Assembly: GCA_963712055.1 (NCBI GenBank)
Contig: CAVQGN010000001.1
Coordinates: forward strand, 316,126-380,125
Length of the DNA stretch: 64,000 bases
Direction: 5' to 3'
Source of the DNA: JAHBVL01 sp963712055
Lineage (GTDB): Bacteria > Chloroflexota > Chloroflexia > Thermomicrobiales > UBA6265
The notes under the pieces were generated by a model. That model made no database searches. It saw nothing but the letters and a program-made list of their open reading frames with translations, and had not been told where the DNA came from. The translations under genes were made by a program, and so were the position numbers. Positions 17,903-26,378 of this stretch are shown here, in pieces (within the stretch, counting starts at the first letter, position 1; each line of letters starts with the position of its first letter).

Positions 17903-19783
17903 GTGACCAACCCGTTTCTCGACAGACTACAGGATGGACCCATTCTCGCTGACGGCGCAATGGGCACCATGCTCTACGCTGCCGGCGTTTCCTTCAATAC
18001 CTGTTTCGATCAGGTCAATCTGAGCGATCCGGAACTCGTTGGTTCGATCCACCGGCTCTATATGGATGCAGGCGCTGAATTGATCGAAACCAATTCGTTT
18101 GGTGCCAATCGCTTCAAACTCGCTCAATATGGTCTCGAATCCCAGGTGCGGGAGATCAACAAGGCAGCGGTCAGGATTGCTCGCGAAGCCCGCGAGGTCT
18201 CCGGCAAATCAGTGCTCGTTTCCGGAGCAATTGGTCCAACCGGCGTTTCGATGCAACCGATCGGAAAGATCGAGCCCAGCGAGGTTCAATCAGCGTTTCG
18301 AGAACAGGTCGAGGCACTCGAGGAATTTGGAGTCGATCTCTTCACGATTGAAACGATCCCTACCGTGGCAGAGCTCCATCTCGCCGTCGCTGCCATTCGA
18401 GCATGCTCCGATCTCCCGATCGTCGCGATGATGTCGTTTGCGGAGGATGGGCGTTCGATTGGCGGCGACAGAGTCGAAAAGGTTCTCGCATCGTTGATCG
18501 AACTTGGAGTCGATGTGATCGGTGCTAATTGCTCCGTTGGACCTCAGAAGATCCTGCGGTTGATGGAGCGGTTCCAGCAGGTTATGGAAGACACGGGCGC
18601 AAGCGTTCCGTTAGCGTGTCTACCGAATGCCGGATGGCCGACCCAGGTAGCGGGACGAATCATCTATCCGAGTTCACCAGACTATTTCCGCGATTTCGCC
18701 CAATCTGCCGCGGCGATGGGAGTGCGGCTGATCGGCGGATGTTGCGGAACAACTCCCGAGCATACCGCCGCCATGGCTCAGGGGATCGGCGAGTCAACGG
18801 CTACGGTCATCAACCCCACGAATCGCACTCCGACAACCATTGGGATCCGGCCAGCGACTGCAAACGGTGCTCCCACTATCGAAGGAGATGACCCGGCGTC
18901 GTTCCGCAATCGACTTGGCCGCGATTTTCTCGTTTCCGTCGAGATCGACCCACCCAAGGGAATCAGTCCTGAGAAAGCGCTCATCGGTGCCGATCTGCTG
19001 CAGCGTGCCGGAGTCGACGCGATTAACGTCGCCGATTCGCCGATGGCTCGCGTGCGGATGAGCGCGCTGACCCTCTGTTTTCTAATCAAACATGCGGTTG
19101 GGGTTGAAACTATCGTCCATTTCACCACCCGCGATCGCTCTCTCATGGGTATTCAATCGGAATTGCTGGGAGCGCATGCTGCCGGTGTCCGCACGATCCT
19201 GGCACTGACCGGCGACCCGCCAACCCTCGGTGGCTATCCCGGCACAACTGGTGTTTTTGACATCGATTCGATCGGGTTGATCCGTTTGCTCAAGAACCTC
19301 AATGAAGGAGTGGACGCGGTCGGTGCGTCGATTGGCACGCCCGCGAACTTTCTGATTGGTTGCGCGGTCGACCCCACCCGCTCTGATCTGCCGCTCGAAG
19401 CGGAACGGCTTCACCGGAAGATCGAGGCCGGCGCCGATTTCGTCATGACCCAGCCGATCTTTGCGCCCGAAGTCTGGACAAAATTTCTCGAAGCATTCGG
19501 TTCTAGCGTTTCACTCCCCGTCATGATCGGCATCCTTCCTCTCCAGAGCACCAAGCACGCAGAGTTTCTCCACAACGAAGTCCCCGGCATCACTCTGACT
19601 GAGGACGCCCGCAATCGGATGCGGCTGGCTGGTCCTCATGGTCGCCAGGAAGGGATCACCATGGCCCAGGAACTGTTGATCGAACTTGAACCGATGGCCC
19701 AGGGTGTCTATCTGATGCCGTCGTTTGGTCGATATGAAGTCGCCGCTGAGGTTCTCTCCGTTCTCGACCGCGCTCCGGTCTGA
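17903..19783 (+). CDS. Bifunctional homocysteine S-methyltransferase / methylenetetrahydrofolate reductase
   Basis: 626 aa, as in the YitJ-type fusions. Residues about 1-290 form the homocysteine methyltransferase barrel: ILADGAMGTMLY start, GANCSVGP and the zinc motif GGCCGTTPEH. After a linker, residues about 345-626 form the MTHFR barrel: VSVEIDPPKG, HFTTRDRSLMGIQSELLGAH, LALTGDPP and DFVMTQPIF. One chain can thus reduce methylene-THF and methylate homocysteine; the methyl donor of the first domain may instead be S-methylmethionine. The start is GTG at 17903, weakly supported by GAG 9 bases upstream, and no ATG fits the family N-terminus. Confidence 0.93.
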   Translation: MTNPFLDRLQDGPILADGAMGTMLYAAGVSFNTCFDQVNLSDPELVGSIHRLYMDAGAELIETNSFGANRFKLAQYGLESQVREINKAAVRIAREAREVSGKSVLVSGAIGPTGVSMQPIGKIEPSEVQSAFREQVEALEEFGVDLFTIETIPTVAELHLAVAAIRACSDLPIVAMMSFAEDGRSIGGDRVEKVLASLIELGVDVIGANCSVGPQKILRLMERFQQVMEDTGASVPLACLPNAGWPTQVAGRIIYPSSPDYFRDFAQSAAAMGVRLIGGCCGTTPEHTAAMAQGIGESTATVINPTNRTPTTIGIRPATANGAPTIEGDDPASFRNRLGRDFLVSVEIDPPKGISPEKALIGADLLQRAGVDAINVADSPMARVRMSALTLCFLIKHAVGVETIVHFTTRDRSLMGIQSELLGAHAAGVRTILALTGDPPTLGGYPGTTGVFDIDSIGLIRLLKNLNEGVDAVGASIGTPANFLIGCAVDPTRSDLPLEAERLHRKIEAGADFVMTQPIFAPEVWTKFLEAFGSSVSLPVMIGILPLQSTKHAEFLHNEVPGITLTEDARNRMRLAGPHGRQEGITMAQELLIELEPMAQGVYLMPSFGRYEVAAEVLSVLDRAPV

Positions 19784-19867
19784 GCCGCGTTGCGGGGCAG
19801 GGCCCCGGAGTGTTAGGCTTTGCACCTTGTGCGGCCTGCCTTGCCGGTCGCTTTTGTGTGTCTTTCA

Positions 19868-19890
19868 TGGCTGGGTCAAACCCTGAGCCA
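19868..19890 (+). promoter_or_regulatory. Hairpin in the rplS leader
   Basis: TGGCT-GGGT-CAA-ACCC-TG-AGCCA folds into a stem with a small bulge and is followed by TTTCCC. It lies 50 bases before the rplS start in a 156-base gap. It could terminate the upstream transcript or act as a ribosomal-protein leader; the sequence alone does not decide. Confidence 0.35.
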
Positions 19891-19939
19891 TTTCCCAAGT
19901 GTCCCGGATTGCGGCCTGGGTTGAGAAGGTGACTGATCG

Positions 19940-20524
19940 ATGTCGATACAACTGCTCCATGCCGTCGAAGCAGAGCAACTCAAAACCGAGGTCCCGGCGT
20001 TTGGACCGGGCGACAATGTCCGCGTTCACGTGAAGGTCGTTGAAGGAACGCGGGAGAGGATCCAGATCTTCGAAGGTCTGGTGATTCGTCGTCGTTCCGG
20101 TGGAGCCAACGAGAACTTCACCGTTCGTCGTATGGCATCTCACGGCATTGGCGTCGAACGAACATTCCTGATCAACTCACCTCGGATCGATAAGATCGAG
20201 GTCGTCCGCACCGGACGTGTTCGCCGAGCCCGCCTTTACTACCTGCGTGGGTTGACCGGTCGCGCGGCCCGTATTCCTGAGCGTCGACGCCCGAACGTCC
20301 ACGTGTCGCTGAGTTCGAACACCCGCAGCGTAGCCGATCTTCCCGCCGAGGTGATTACTCCGGTCGAAGAAGAATTGGTGGAAATCGAGGACACCGCAGT
20401 GTCCTTCGACGAGGCGGTTGCGTCGGCAGAGGTGGCTCAGGTCGAACCTGAAGTGGAATCCGTCACCGTTGAGGACGTCGTCGAAGCCGTCCAGGACGCC
20501 GTCGACGAAACAGAGAAATCCTGA
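19940..20524 (+). CDS. rplS: 50S ribosomal protein L19 with acidic C-terminal extension
   Basis: 194 aa; the first about 118 residues are a complete L19: FGPGDNVRVHVKVVEGTRERIQIFEG, FTVRRMASHGIGVERTF and RRARLYYLRGLTGRAARI. L19 sits at the 30S-50S interface. Usual length is about 115 residues. The extra about 75 residues are very acidic (VEEELVEIEDTAVSFDEA, VESVTVEDVVEAVQDAVDE) and low in complexity. A hairpin terminator follows before rnhB. rplS is often next to rnhB and yraN in bacteria, which supports the assignment. Confidence 0.96.
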   Translation: MSIQLLHAVEAEQLKTEVPAFGPGDNVRVHVKVVEGTRERIQIFEGLVIRRRSGGANENFTVRRMASHGIGVERTFLINSPRIDKIEVVRTGRVRRARLYYLRGLTGRAARIPERRRPNVHVSLSSNTRSVADLPAEVITPVEEELVEIEDTAVSFDEAVASAEVAQVEPEVESVTVEDVVEAVQDAVDETEKS

Positions 20525-20548
20525 ATTCAGCCGAGACGATCGGTGAAC

Positions 20549-20585
20549 GAGAGGGGAGGAGCGGTCACCGCTGCTCCCCTCTTTC
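20549..20585 (+). terminator. Rho-independent-like terminator after rplS
   Basis: A long hairpin: AGGGGAG and CTCCCCT arms around an inner AGCGG-TCA-CCGCT stem, followed by CTTTCGTTCT. The stem is strong but the T-run is broken, so it may attenuate rather than stop transcription into rnhB. Confidence 0.6.
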
Positions 20586-20615
20586 GTTCTCGACAACGCG
20601 AAAGTCAGCGACCAG

Positions 20616-21248
20616 ATGAATCTCGAATTCGAACGCAGCTACTGGAAGTCTGGGCTTCAGCCGGTCGCTGGCGTCGACGAGGTTGGGCGGGGGGCGCTTG
20701 CCGGCCCATTGGTCGCCGCTGCGGTCGTCTTTCCGGCCGGACTCGAATTGCGCAGCAAGGCGGCCATTCAGATGGGGTCGTTAGTTCGCGACTCCAAACT
20801 CATGACTCACGAGAGCCGCTTGGCGGCTGCCGAATCGATTCGCTCGCTTGCTGAATCAGTCTCCATCGGAGCAGTCACCAACGCCGAGATCGATCTTCTC
20901 GGATTGACCGCAGCCAACCGAATCGCGATGGAGCGAGCGGTGGATGGTCTCCCCAGTCTTCCCGGAATCCTTCTGATCGACGCTATGGTGCTCGACCACC
21001 CAGCTCCGCAAATCGGACTAGTTGACGGCGATGCTCTTGTGTTCAGCATCGCAGCCGCGTCGATCATCGCCAAAGTCGCTCGGGACACCTTCATGGAACG
21101 CTGCGCGGACGAGTTCTCACAGTATGGATTTGAGCACCATCGAGGATATGGCACGGCCAGGCATCTGCGTGCGCTCGATCTCTGGGGTCCCTGTCATCTC
21201 CATCGGCGTTCGTTCGAACCAGTCCGCCGGCGTTTGGCGATTCAATGA
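20616..21248 (+). CDS. rnhB: Ribonuclease HII
   Basis: 210 aa, normal length. Cuts the RNA strand of RNA-DNA hybrids and removes misincorporated ribonucleotides. GVDEVGRGALAGP holds the first catalytic Asp/Glu pair, LLIDAMVLD the next Asp, and AAASIIAKVARD with EHHRGYGTARH completes the active site and the hybrid-recognition motif. It overlaps yraN by 4 bases (ATGA), so they are co-transcribed. Confidence 0.95.
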   Translation: MNLEFERSYWKSGLQPVAGVDEVGRGALAGPLVAAAVVFPAGLELRSKAAIQMGSLVRDSKLMTHESRLAAAESIRSLAESVSIGAVTNAEIDLLGLTAANRIAMERAVDGLPSLPGILLIDAMVLDHPAPQIGLVDGDALVFSIAAASIIAKVARDTFMERCADEFSQYGFEHHRGYGTARHLRALDLWGPCHLHRRSFEPVRRRLAIQ

Positions 21249-21619
21249 CGACTGATCGAAAAGCCACCGGTGCCGCAGGCGAAGCTATTGCCCGTTCGTA
21301 CCTCGAGGGCAAGGGATACGATGTTCTCGACCTCAATTGGCGCAAGGGCGGGGGCGAACTTGATCTGGTGGCCTTGGATGGCGAGATCCTGGTCTTCATC
21401 GAGGTCAAAACACGCCACGGCGAGTCATTTGGCGTTGCGGAAAGCGGCATCAGTTTGCGCCAGGGTGAGAAACTAATGGACACGGCGGCGTGGTATCTGC
21501 AGGACCATCCGGAACACGAGGCTCGAATGTGGCGAATCGATCTTGTCGCCATCACGCTGGGCTATTCGGGTGACGTGCAACGAATCACGCATATCGACAA
21601 TGCCGTGCAAAGCGGTTGA
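21245..21619 (+). CDS. yraN: YraN/UPF0102-family nuclease-like protein
   Basis: 124 aa. The fold is a small restriction-endonuclease-like domain: GAAGEAIARSYLEGKGYDVL, then GELDLVALDGEILVFIEVKTR, the D-(x)n-E-x-K type motif of the family. The biological role is still poorly known; it is often next to rnhB. It overlaps rnhB by 4 bases and is followed 19 bases later by the M20 peptidase gene. Confidence 0.93.
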   Translation: MTTDRKATGAAGEAIARSYLEGKGYDVLDLNWRKGGGELDLVALDGEILVFIEVKTRHGESFGVAESGISLRQGEKLMDTAAWYLQDHPEHEARMWRIDLVAITLGYSGDVQRITHIDNAVQSG

Positions 21620-21638
21620 CAGAAGGACAATCATTACG

Positions 21639-22889
21639 ATGGTGACAGACATGACATCAACCTTCAGCGCCGACCAAAGACAGGCACTTGTCGCCTCGGC
21701 GCAGAAGCAGACGCTGGCCATGACCGATTTCGCCCAGCGTCTGATCCAGACCCCCAGCTTGAGCGGCCAGGAAGAGAACCTGGCCAGACTCCTGGCCGAA
21801 GAACTGCGTAAAGTCGGTTGTGACGATGTCTGGATCGATCGCGCAGGCAATGTCGTCGGCGTCATTCGCGGCGCGGCAGGCGGTCAGTCGACCCAGTTCA
21901 ACACCCATATGGACCACGTTTCCCCCGGCGATCTGTCGCTTTGGTCGATCCCACCGTACGAAGCCCGAATCGAAGATGGCATCCTCTATGGCCGTGGAGC
22001 GAGCGACGTCAAGGGCGCTATGGCAGCCCAGGTCTACGGCGCTGCCGTGCTGCGCGATCTCGGTTTGACTCCTCCCGGCGACGTCTACATCGTCGGCGTC
22101 GTGCTCGAAGAAGTCGGTGGACTCGGCAGCCAGATCCTGTCCGAGGACATGCCGACCGATATCGCGGTCATTGGTGAAGCGTCTCGCAACCAGCTGCGGC
22201 GCGGTCATCGCGGCCGGGTCTATCTGCGGGTTGATTTCGAAGGACTTTCTGCGCACGCCAGCGCACCCGACCGAGCCCGCAACCCGCACTACGCGGCCGC
22301 GCGCTTCCTGTTGGCCCTCCAGACGATGCCGATGATGCCCAGTGCGACCTTCGGTGGTTCTTCCGCGTCGCCGACGTTGTCTGAAACCGATCAGACCAGC
22401 GGCAATGTCACGCCTGGACGGGTCACCCTCTTTGTCGACTGGCGCAACATTCCTGAAGATCCGAAAGAAGGCATTTACGAACGCTTGAATGCGTTGGCCC
22501 TTGAAGCCGCTGCCGACGTCGATGGCGTTTCAGCGAGGGTCACGATCTCTGGACGCGACGTCGAGACCTACACCGGTATCGCTGCCACCATGCCGCCAAC
22601 CCGAGGGTTCGAAACCCCGGCCGACTCCCCAGTGGTGCTCGCAGCCCAGTCGGCGCTGGTCGAGGCGCTCGATCGCGATGTCGAGGTCGGCACCTGGACC
22701 TTCGCGACTGATGGTGGTCATCTGGCCCATGCCGGCATCACCTGTATTGGATTCGCGCCTGGTCAGGAAGAGCATGCCCACACGATCTGGGACCAGATTG
22801 GCATCGAAGAAATGGAAGAAGCCATGATTGGCAACGCCACCCTCGCATTAACCCTCGGAGCTGTCGAAAAGGAAACTGGCCGAGGATGA
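21639..22889 (+). CDS. M20-family peptidase/deacylase
   Basis: 416 aa, di-zinc amidohydrolase of the ArgE/DapE/YgeY type. Metal-binding blocks: NTHMDHVSPGD, YGRGASDVKGAMA and the Glu pair in VVLEEVGGLGSQ; the lid domain begins near GHRGRVYLRVDFEGLSAHAS. The last His ligand is in GQEEHAHTIWDQIG. It removes an acyl or amino-acid group from a small substrate, not identifiable here. The start is the ATG reading MVTDMTSTF; AAGGA stands about 12 bases upstream, and a second ATG at 21651 is possible. It overlaps moaB by 4 bases. Confidence 0.88.
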   Translation: MVTDMTSTFSADQRQALVASAQKQTLAMTDFAQRLIQTPSLSGQEENLARLLAEELRKVGCDDVWIDRAGNVVGVIRGAAGGQSTQFNTHMDHVSPGDLSLWSIPPYEARIEDGILYGRGASDVKGAMAAQVYGAAVLRDLGLTPPGDVYIVGVVLEEVGGLGSQILSEDMPTDIAVIGEASRNQLRRGHRGRVYLRVDFEGLSAHASAPDRARNPHYAAARFLLALQTMPMMPSATFGGSSASPTLSETDQTSGNVTPGRVTLFVDWRNIPEDPKEGIYERLNALALEAAADVDGVSARVTISGRDVETYTGIAATMPPTRGFETPADSPVVLAAQSALVEALDRDVEVGTWTFATDGGHLAHAGITCIGFAPGQEEHAHTIWDQIGIEEMEEAMIGNATLALTLGAVEKETGRG

Positions 22890-23407
22890 TCCGTTCCGTC
22901 GACGAACACCGGGAACAAGCGCCTGATTCTCTCCGGGTGGCGGTTTTGACCGTCAGTGACACCCGAGATGAAGCCGAGGACACGAGTGGCGCGCTGATCC
23001 GGGAACTTCTGGTCGAAGCGGGCCACTCAATTCCGGTCACTGCAATCATTCCCGACGAACCGGATCAGATCATCGCAACGGTGCAGACCTGGTTATGGAT
23101 GGAAAATGTCGATGCCGTCGTCATCAATGGCGGCACTGGGATTTCGCCGCGCGATCAGACCCCGGAAGCGATGGACTCGCTCCTCGATCGTCGTCTCGAT
23201 GGATTCGGCGAATTGTTCCGGATGTTGAGTCACGCCGAAATCGGGTCAGCGGCGATGCTTTCACGGGCGTCAGCCGGGATCGCGATGCACAAACCGGTCT
23301 ATTCGATACCCGGCTCCCGTGGAGCCGTGCGGCTGGCGATGACCGCCTTGATCCTGCCTGAAATCGGTCATGTTGCCTTCGAAGCCAGAAAGGGCCTCGA
23401 TCGATGA
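22886..23407 (+). CDS. moaB: Molybdenum cofactor biosynthesis protein MoaB/MogA family
   Basis: 173 aa. Adenylylates molybdopterin (or is the MoaB homologue of that enzyme) in molybdenum-cofactor synthesis. Family blocks: RVAVLTVSDTRDEAEDTSG, VVINGGTGISPRDQTPEA and FGELFRMLSHAEIGSAAMLSRASAG. It overlaps the M20 gene upstream and hisS downstream (ATGA), so it sits in the middle of a coupled operon. moaA lies about 28 kb away in this window. Confidence 0.92.
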   Translation: MIRSVDEHREQAPDSLRVAVLTVSDTRDEAEDTSGALIRELLVEAGHSIPVTAIIPDEPDQIIATVQTWLWMENVDAVVINGGTGISPRDQTPEAMDSLLDRRLDGFGELFRMLSHAEIGSAAMLSRASAGIAMHKPVYSIPGSRGAVRLAMTALILPEIGHVAFEARKGLDR

Positions 23408-24732
23408 GCAATCGCAAACCGCAAATCCTCAAGGGGTTTCGCGACTACCTTCCCGATCAGATGATTCTTCGGAATGAAGTGATTCGCCGCTTTCGCGATG
23501 TCTTCGAACGCCACGGGTTTGCGCCACTCGATACACCCGCGATCGAATACCTCGAAGTGCTGACCGGCAAAGCTGGCGAAAACGAAAAACTGATGTACGA
23601 GTTCGACGACCATGGAGGTCGAAGGGTCGGACTTCGCTACGATCTCACCGTTCCCCTGGCCCGGGTCGTGGCGATGCACGAAAACGAACTCGTTCTTCCT
23701 TTCAAGCGCTATCACATCGCTCCGGTCTGGCGAGCGGAGAAACCGCAGCGGGGCAGATTCCGGGAGTTCTGGCAATGCGATGCCGATATTGCCGGTGCCC
23801 CATCCCCGATCGCCGATGCGGAAGTGATTTCGATCCTTGCTGATGGCCTTGAATCAGTTGGTCTTCCGAACTACCAGATTCAGCTCAGCCACCGGCAACT
23901 TCTCCACCGGACCGCAGTCGCGGTCGGTATTCCCGGAGGACATGCCGCTTCCGTCTATCGGTCGGTCGACAAACTGGCCAAGATCGGGTCGGAAAAGGTG
24001 ATCGAGGAACTCGAGCGGTCCGGCGTGGATCCCGCAGCGGGAACCCGATTGCTCGCGCTGATCAGCGCAGATGGAACAAACGCCGAACGACTCCAAGCTC
24101 TTTCGGCGCTTCTGGATGGTGATGAGGAAGCAGTCGCTGCGCTCGGTGAGTTGAGCACGATTATCGCTCTGCTTCCTTCGATGGGCGTTGATCCGGAGCG
24201 GGTCGTGTTCGATCCGACCCTTGCCCGCGGACTCGATTACTACACCGGACCCGTTTTCGAAGCGACGGTCGAAGAACCGAAAGTCGGTTCGGTCGCCGGC
24301 GGAGGACGCTACGAAAACCTGATCGGCAGTTTCACGAACCGGACGATCACAGCGACCGGTGTCTCGCTCGGGATGGAGCGCATCCTCGAAGTCGTCCACG
24401 AATTCGAAACCTTGCCGGCGATCCCGCCAAGCGCGGATGTCTTCGTCGTGATCTTTGCGGAAACTGTCGATGCTGCTGCCGGTCTGGCGCTCCGTTTGCG
24501 ACAGGTTGGTCTTCGGGTGGATCTGGGTACGCAGCCAAATCGCGGTGTTGGCGATCAACTGAAATACGCTGGCCGGAAGGGGATCCCGTTTGCAGTGATC
24601 GCTGGTGTCGATGAACTCGCCGCCGGTCGGGTTGGACTCAAGAACCTCGTCACTGGCGAGCAGATCGAGATTGCAGTGGCCGATCTCGAACAAGCGGCAG
24701 CCCAGTTCATTGCCGCGGGAGGCCAGCCGTGA
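23404..24732 (+). CDS. hisS: Histidyl-tRNA synthetase
   Basis: 442 aa, class II synthetase that charges tRNA-His. Motif 1 is in the first 60 residues (GFRDYLPDQM, then RFRDVFERHGF). Motif 2 is RYHIAPVWRAEKPQRGRFREFWQCD. The histidine-specific block LARGLDYYTGPVFEA is followed by GVSLGMERI (motif 3), and the anticodon-binding domain closes the chain. Length is normal. The start overlaps the moaB stop and the stop overlaps the next GTG start, showing tight coupling. Confidence 0.97.
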   Translation: MSNRKPQILKGFRDYLPDQMILRNEVIRRFRDVFERHGFAPLDTPAIEYLEVLTGKAGENEKLMYEFDDHGGRRVGLRYDLTVPLARVVAMHENELVLPFKRYHIAPVWRAEKPQRGRFREFWQCDADIAGAPSPIADAEVISILADGLESVGLPNYQIQLSHRQLLHRTAVAVGIPGGHAASVYRSVDKLAKIGSEKVIEELERSGVDPAAGTRLLALISADGTNAERLQALSALLDGDEEAVAALGELSTIIALLPSMGVDPERVVFDPTLARGLDYYTGPVFEATVEEPKVGSVAGGGRYENLIGSFTNRTITATGVSLGMERILEVVHEFETLPAIPPSADVFVVIFAETVDAAAGLALRLRQVGLRVDLGTQPNRGVGDQLKYAGRKGIPFAVIAGVDELAAGRVGLKNLVTGEQIEIAVADLEQAAAQFIAAGGQP

Positions 24733-25631
24733 TCCGGGTTGGCAACGCGCTGGCACCCCGCTGGTATGAAAGCAATCCCGCCAAGCTCGAACACCTGCTC
24801 GATCGGATTCAGGCGTCTGGCGCCACCACCGCCGAGTTTGTCCTTCTTCCTGGTGAAGCGACAGCGGCTCAACGTCGGGTCCAGGTGCCGGAAGCGCAGT
24901 GGCGGGCAACGGCTGACGCCGTCTTACGCCGGGGGATGACCTGTTCGTTTCACGCTCCTCTTGATCCAGAATTCTCGTTGCGAGGATGGCACAACGATCG
25001 CCCTCGGCTGGAAATGCTCTACGCCCGCTTGTTGCAGTTTGCCGACGACGTAGGGGCTCGTCAGGGCGCGCCAGTGCCGTTCATCGTGCACGCCTCTCGC
25101 TCCCAGAAGCGGAACGAACTCGCGAACGCCGACGACACTGCAACCTTCCTCAAATGGGCTCTCAGGGTCACCCGAGAGAACGGCGTCGTTGATCTCGCGG
25201 TGGAATTGCGCGACCAGATCGATTTGCAGGAAACCTGGTTCGATGCCGATCGGTTTTCGCTCCTTCGTTTCGTGCGCAGTCTTGAGAGTGAACGTGTTGG
25301 CATCTGCTGGGACCTCGGTCACGATTGGCAGAATGCGATGCGACGCCAGGAGGGTCTGCAGCCACCGACACAACTGTTTTTCGACCACGTTCTTCATGTT
25401 CACGCTCATGACGGAATCGCGGATCTGTCGGTCCACCACCCGCTGGGAAGTGGCATCCTGCCCGTCAACGAGTGGATCAGAGCGCTTTGCGATTCGGGCT
25501 ACGATCGTTCGCTGATCCTCGAGATTCGGTATCGTTACGCGCGCGAGGCTGGCGATCCCTGGGATGTGCTCGATGATTCCTATCGCCAGGTTCTGAAAGA
25601 AATCACTGAACGGACCGATCGGTCAGAATAG
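24729..25631 (+). CDS. Sugar-phosphate isomerase/epimerase-like TIM-barrel protein
   Basis: 300 aa, AP-endonuclease-2/xylose-isomerase-like barrel. The likely metal-binding set is visible in order: Glu in DLAVELRDQID, Asp/His in ICWDLGHDWQ, His in HVHAHDG and Glu in ILEIRYR. FSFHAPLD-like strand CSFHAPLDPEF is also typical. Reaction unknown; relatives isomerise sugars or cyclic polyols. It starts with GTG overlapping the hisS stop (GTGA) and is followed 34 bases later by a PIG-L deacetylase and then a galactokinase-like gene, so a sugar-related role is plausible. Confidence 0.75.
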   Translation: MIRVGNALAPRWYESNPAKLEHLLDRIQASGATTAEFVLLPGEATAAQRRVQVPEAQWRATADAVLRRGMTCSFHAPLDPEFSLRGWHNDRPRLEMLYARLLQFADDVGARQGAPVPFIVHASRSQKRNELANADDTATFLKWALRVTRENGVVDLAVELRDQIDLQETWFDADRFSLLRFVRSLESERVGICWDLGHDWQNAMRRQEGLQPPTQLFFDHVLHVHAHDGIADLSVHHPLGSGILPVNEWIRALCDSGYDRSLILEIRYRYAREAGDPWDVLDDSYRQVLKEITERTDRSE

Positions 25632-25665
25632 CGATCAAGTAAGTACAGAAAGTGAGCAACACCGG

Positions 25666-26373
25666 ATGAGTGAGAAACGCGCCTGGAACGAATGGGACGT
25701 CTACATGGTGGTCGTCGCGCACCCGGATGACGCCGAGTTCTCGTCGGCGGGAACCATTGCCAAACTGACGCAGGCCGGGAAGCGGGTCATCATCGTCCAG
25801 GTCACGTCGGGCGACAAAGGAACGATCGATCCGACGATTAGCCCGGAAGAACTGGCAGTCACGCGGGAAGCCGAAGAAACCGAAGCCGCTCGCCGACTCG
25901 GTGTCGAAAAGGTCGAGTTCCTGCGCCAGGCAGACGGTGAACTCGTTCCGGATATCCACCTCCGCGGTGAAATAGTCCGGGCGATCCGGGAACATCGCCC
26001 TGATGTCATCATCACCCACGACCCCTTCCGACCTTACGCGCTCCACCCCGATCACCGTGCCGTCGGCTTCGCCGCGCTCGATTCCGTCTATCCAACCGCG
26101 CGGGATCCTCACTACTTCCCCGAGCATCTTCGCGCCGGACTCGAACCACATAAAACCGCTGAGATCTGGTTTTTCGGCGCTGAACATCCTGATCTGGTCG
26201 TCGATATCACCGATACCTTCGCCAACAAGATCGATTCGCTCAAAGCGCATGTCTCGCAGGTCGGCGACGGCGTCCAGATGGAACCGCGGGTCCGTGATCG
26301 CTGCGCCGAGCTCGCCGCCGCCGAGGATTTCGAACTCGGCGAAGCCTTCAAGGTCGTCGAGATGCGACGCTGA
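25666..26373 (+). CDS. PIG-L/LmbE-family N-acetylsugar deacetylase
   Basis: 235 aa. The zinc motif AHPDDAEFSSAGTIAKL is near the N-terminus and the third ligand is in LHPDHRAVG. Members remove acetyl from N-acetylglucosamine groups in GPI-like lipids, mycothiol, bacillithiol or antibiotics. The substrate here is not known. It lies 5 bases upstream of the galactokinase-like gene and after the TIM-barrel gene, forming a small sugar-related run. Confidence 0.9.
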   Translation: MSEKRAWNEWDVYMVVVAHPDDAEFSSAGTIAKLTQAGKRVIIVQVTSGDKGTIDPTISPEELAVTREAEETEAARRLGVEKVEFLRQADGELVPDIHLRGEIVRAIREHRPDVIITHDPFRPYALHPDHRAVGFAALDSVYPTARDPHYFPEHLRAGLEPHKTAEIWFFGAEHPDLVVDITDTFANKIDSLKAHVSQVGDGVQMEPRVRDRCAELAAAEDFELGEAFKVVEMRR

Positions 26374-26378
26374 CGACG

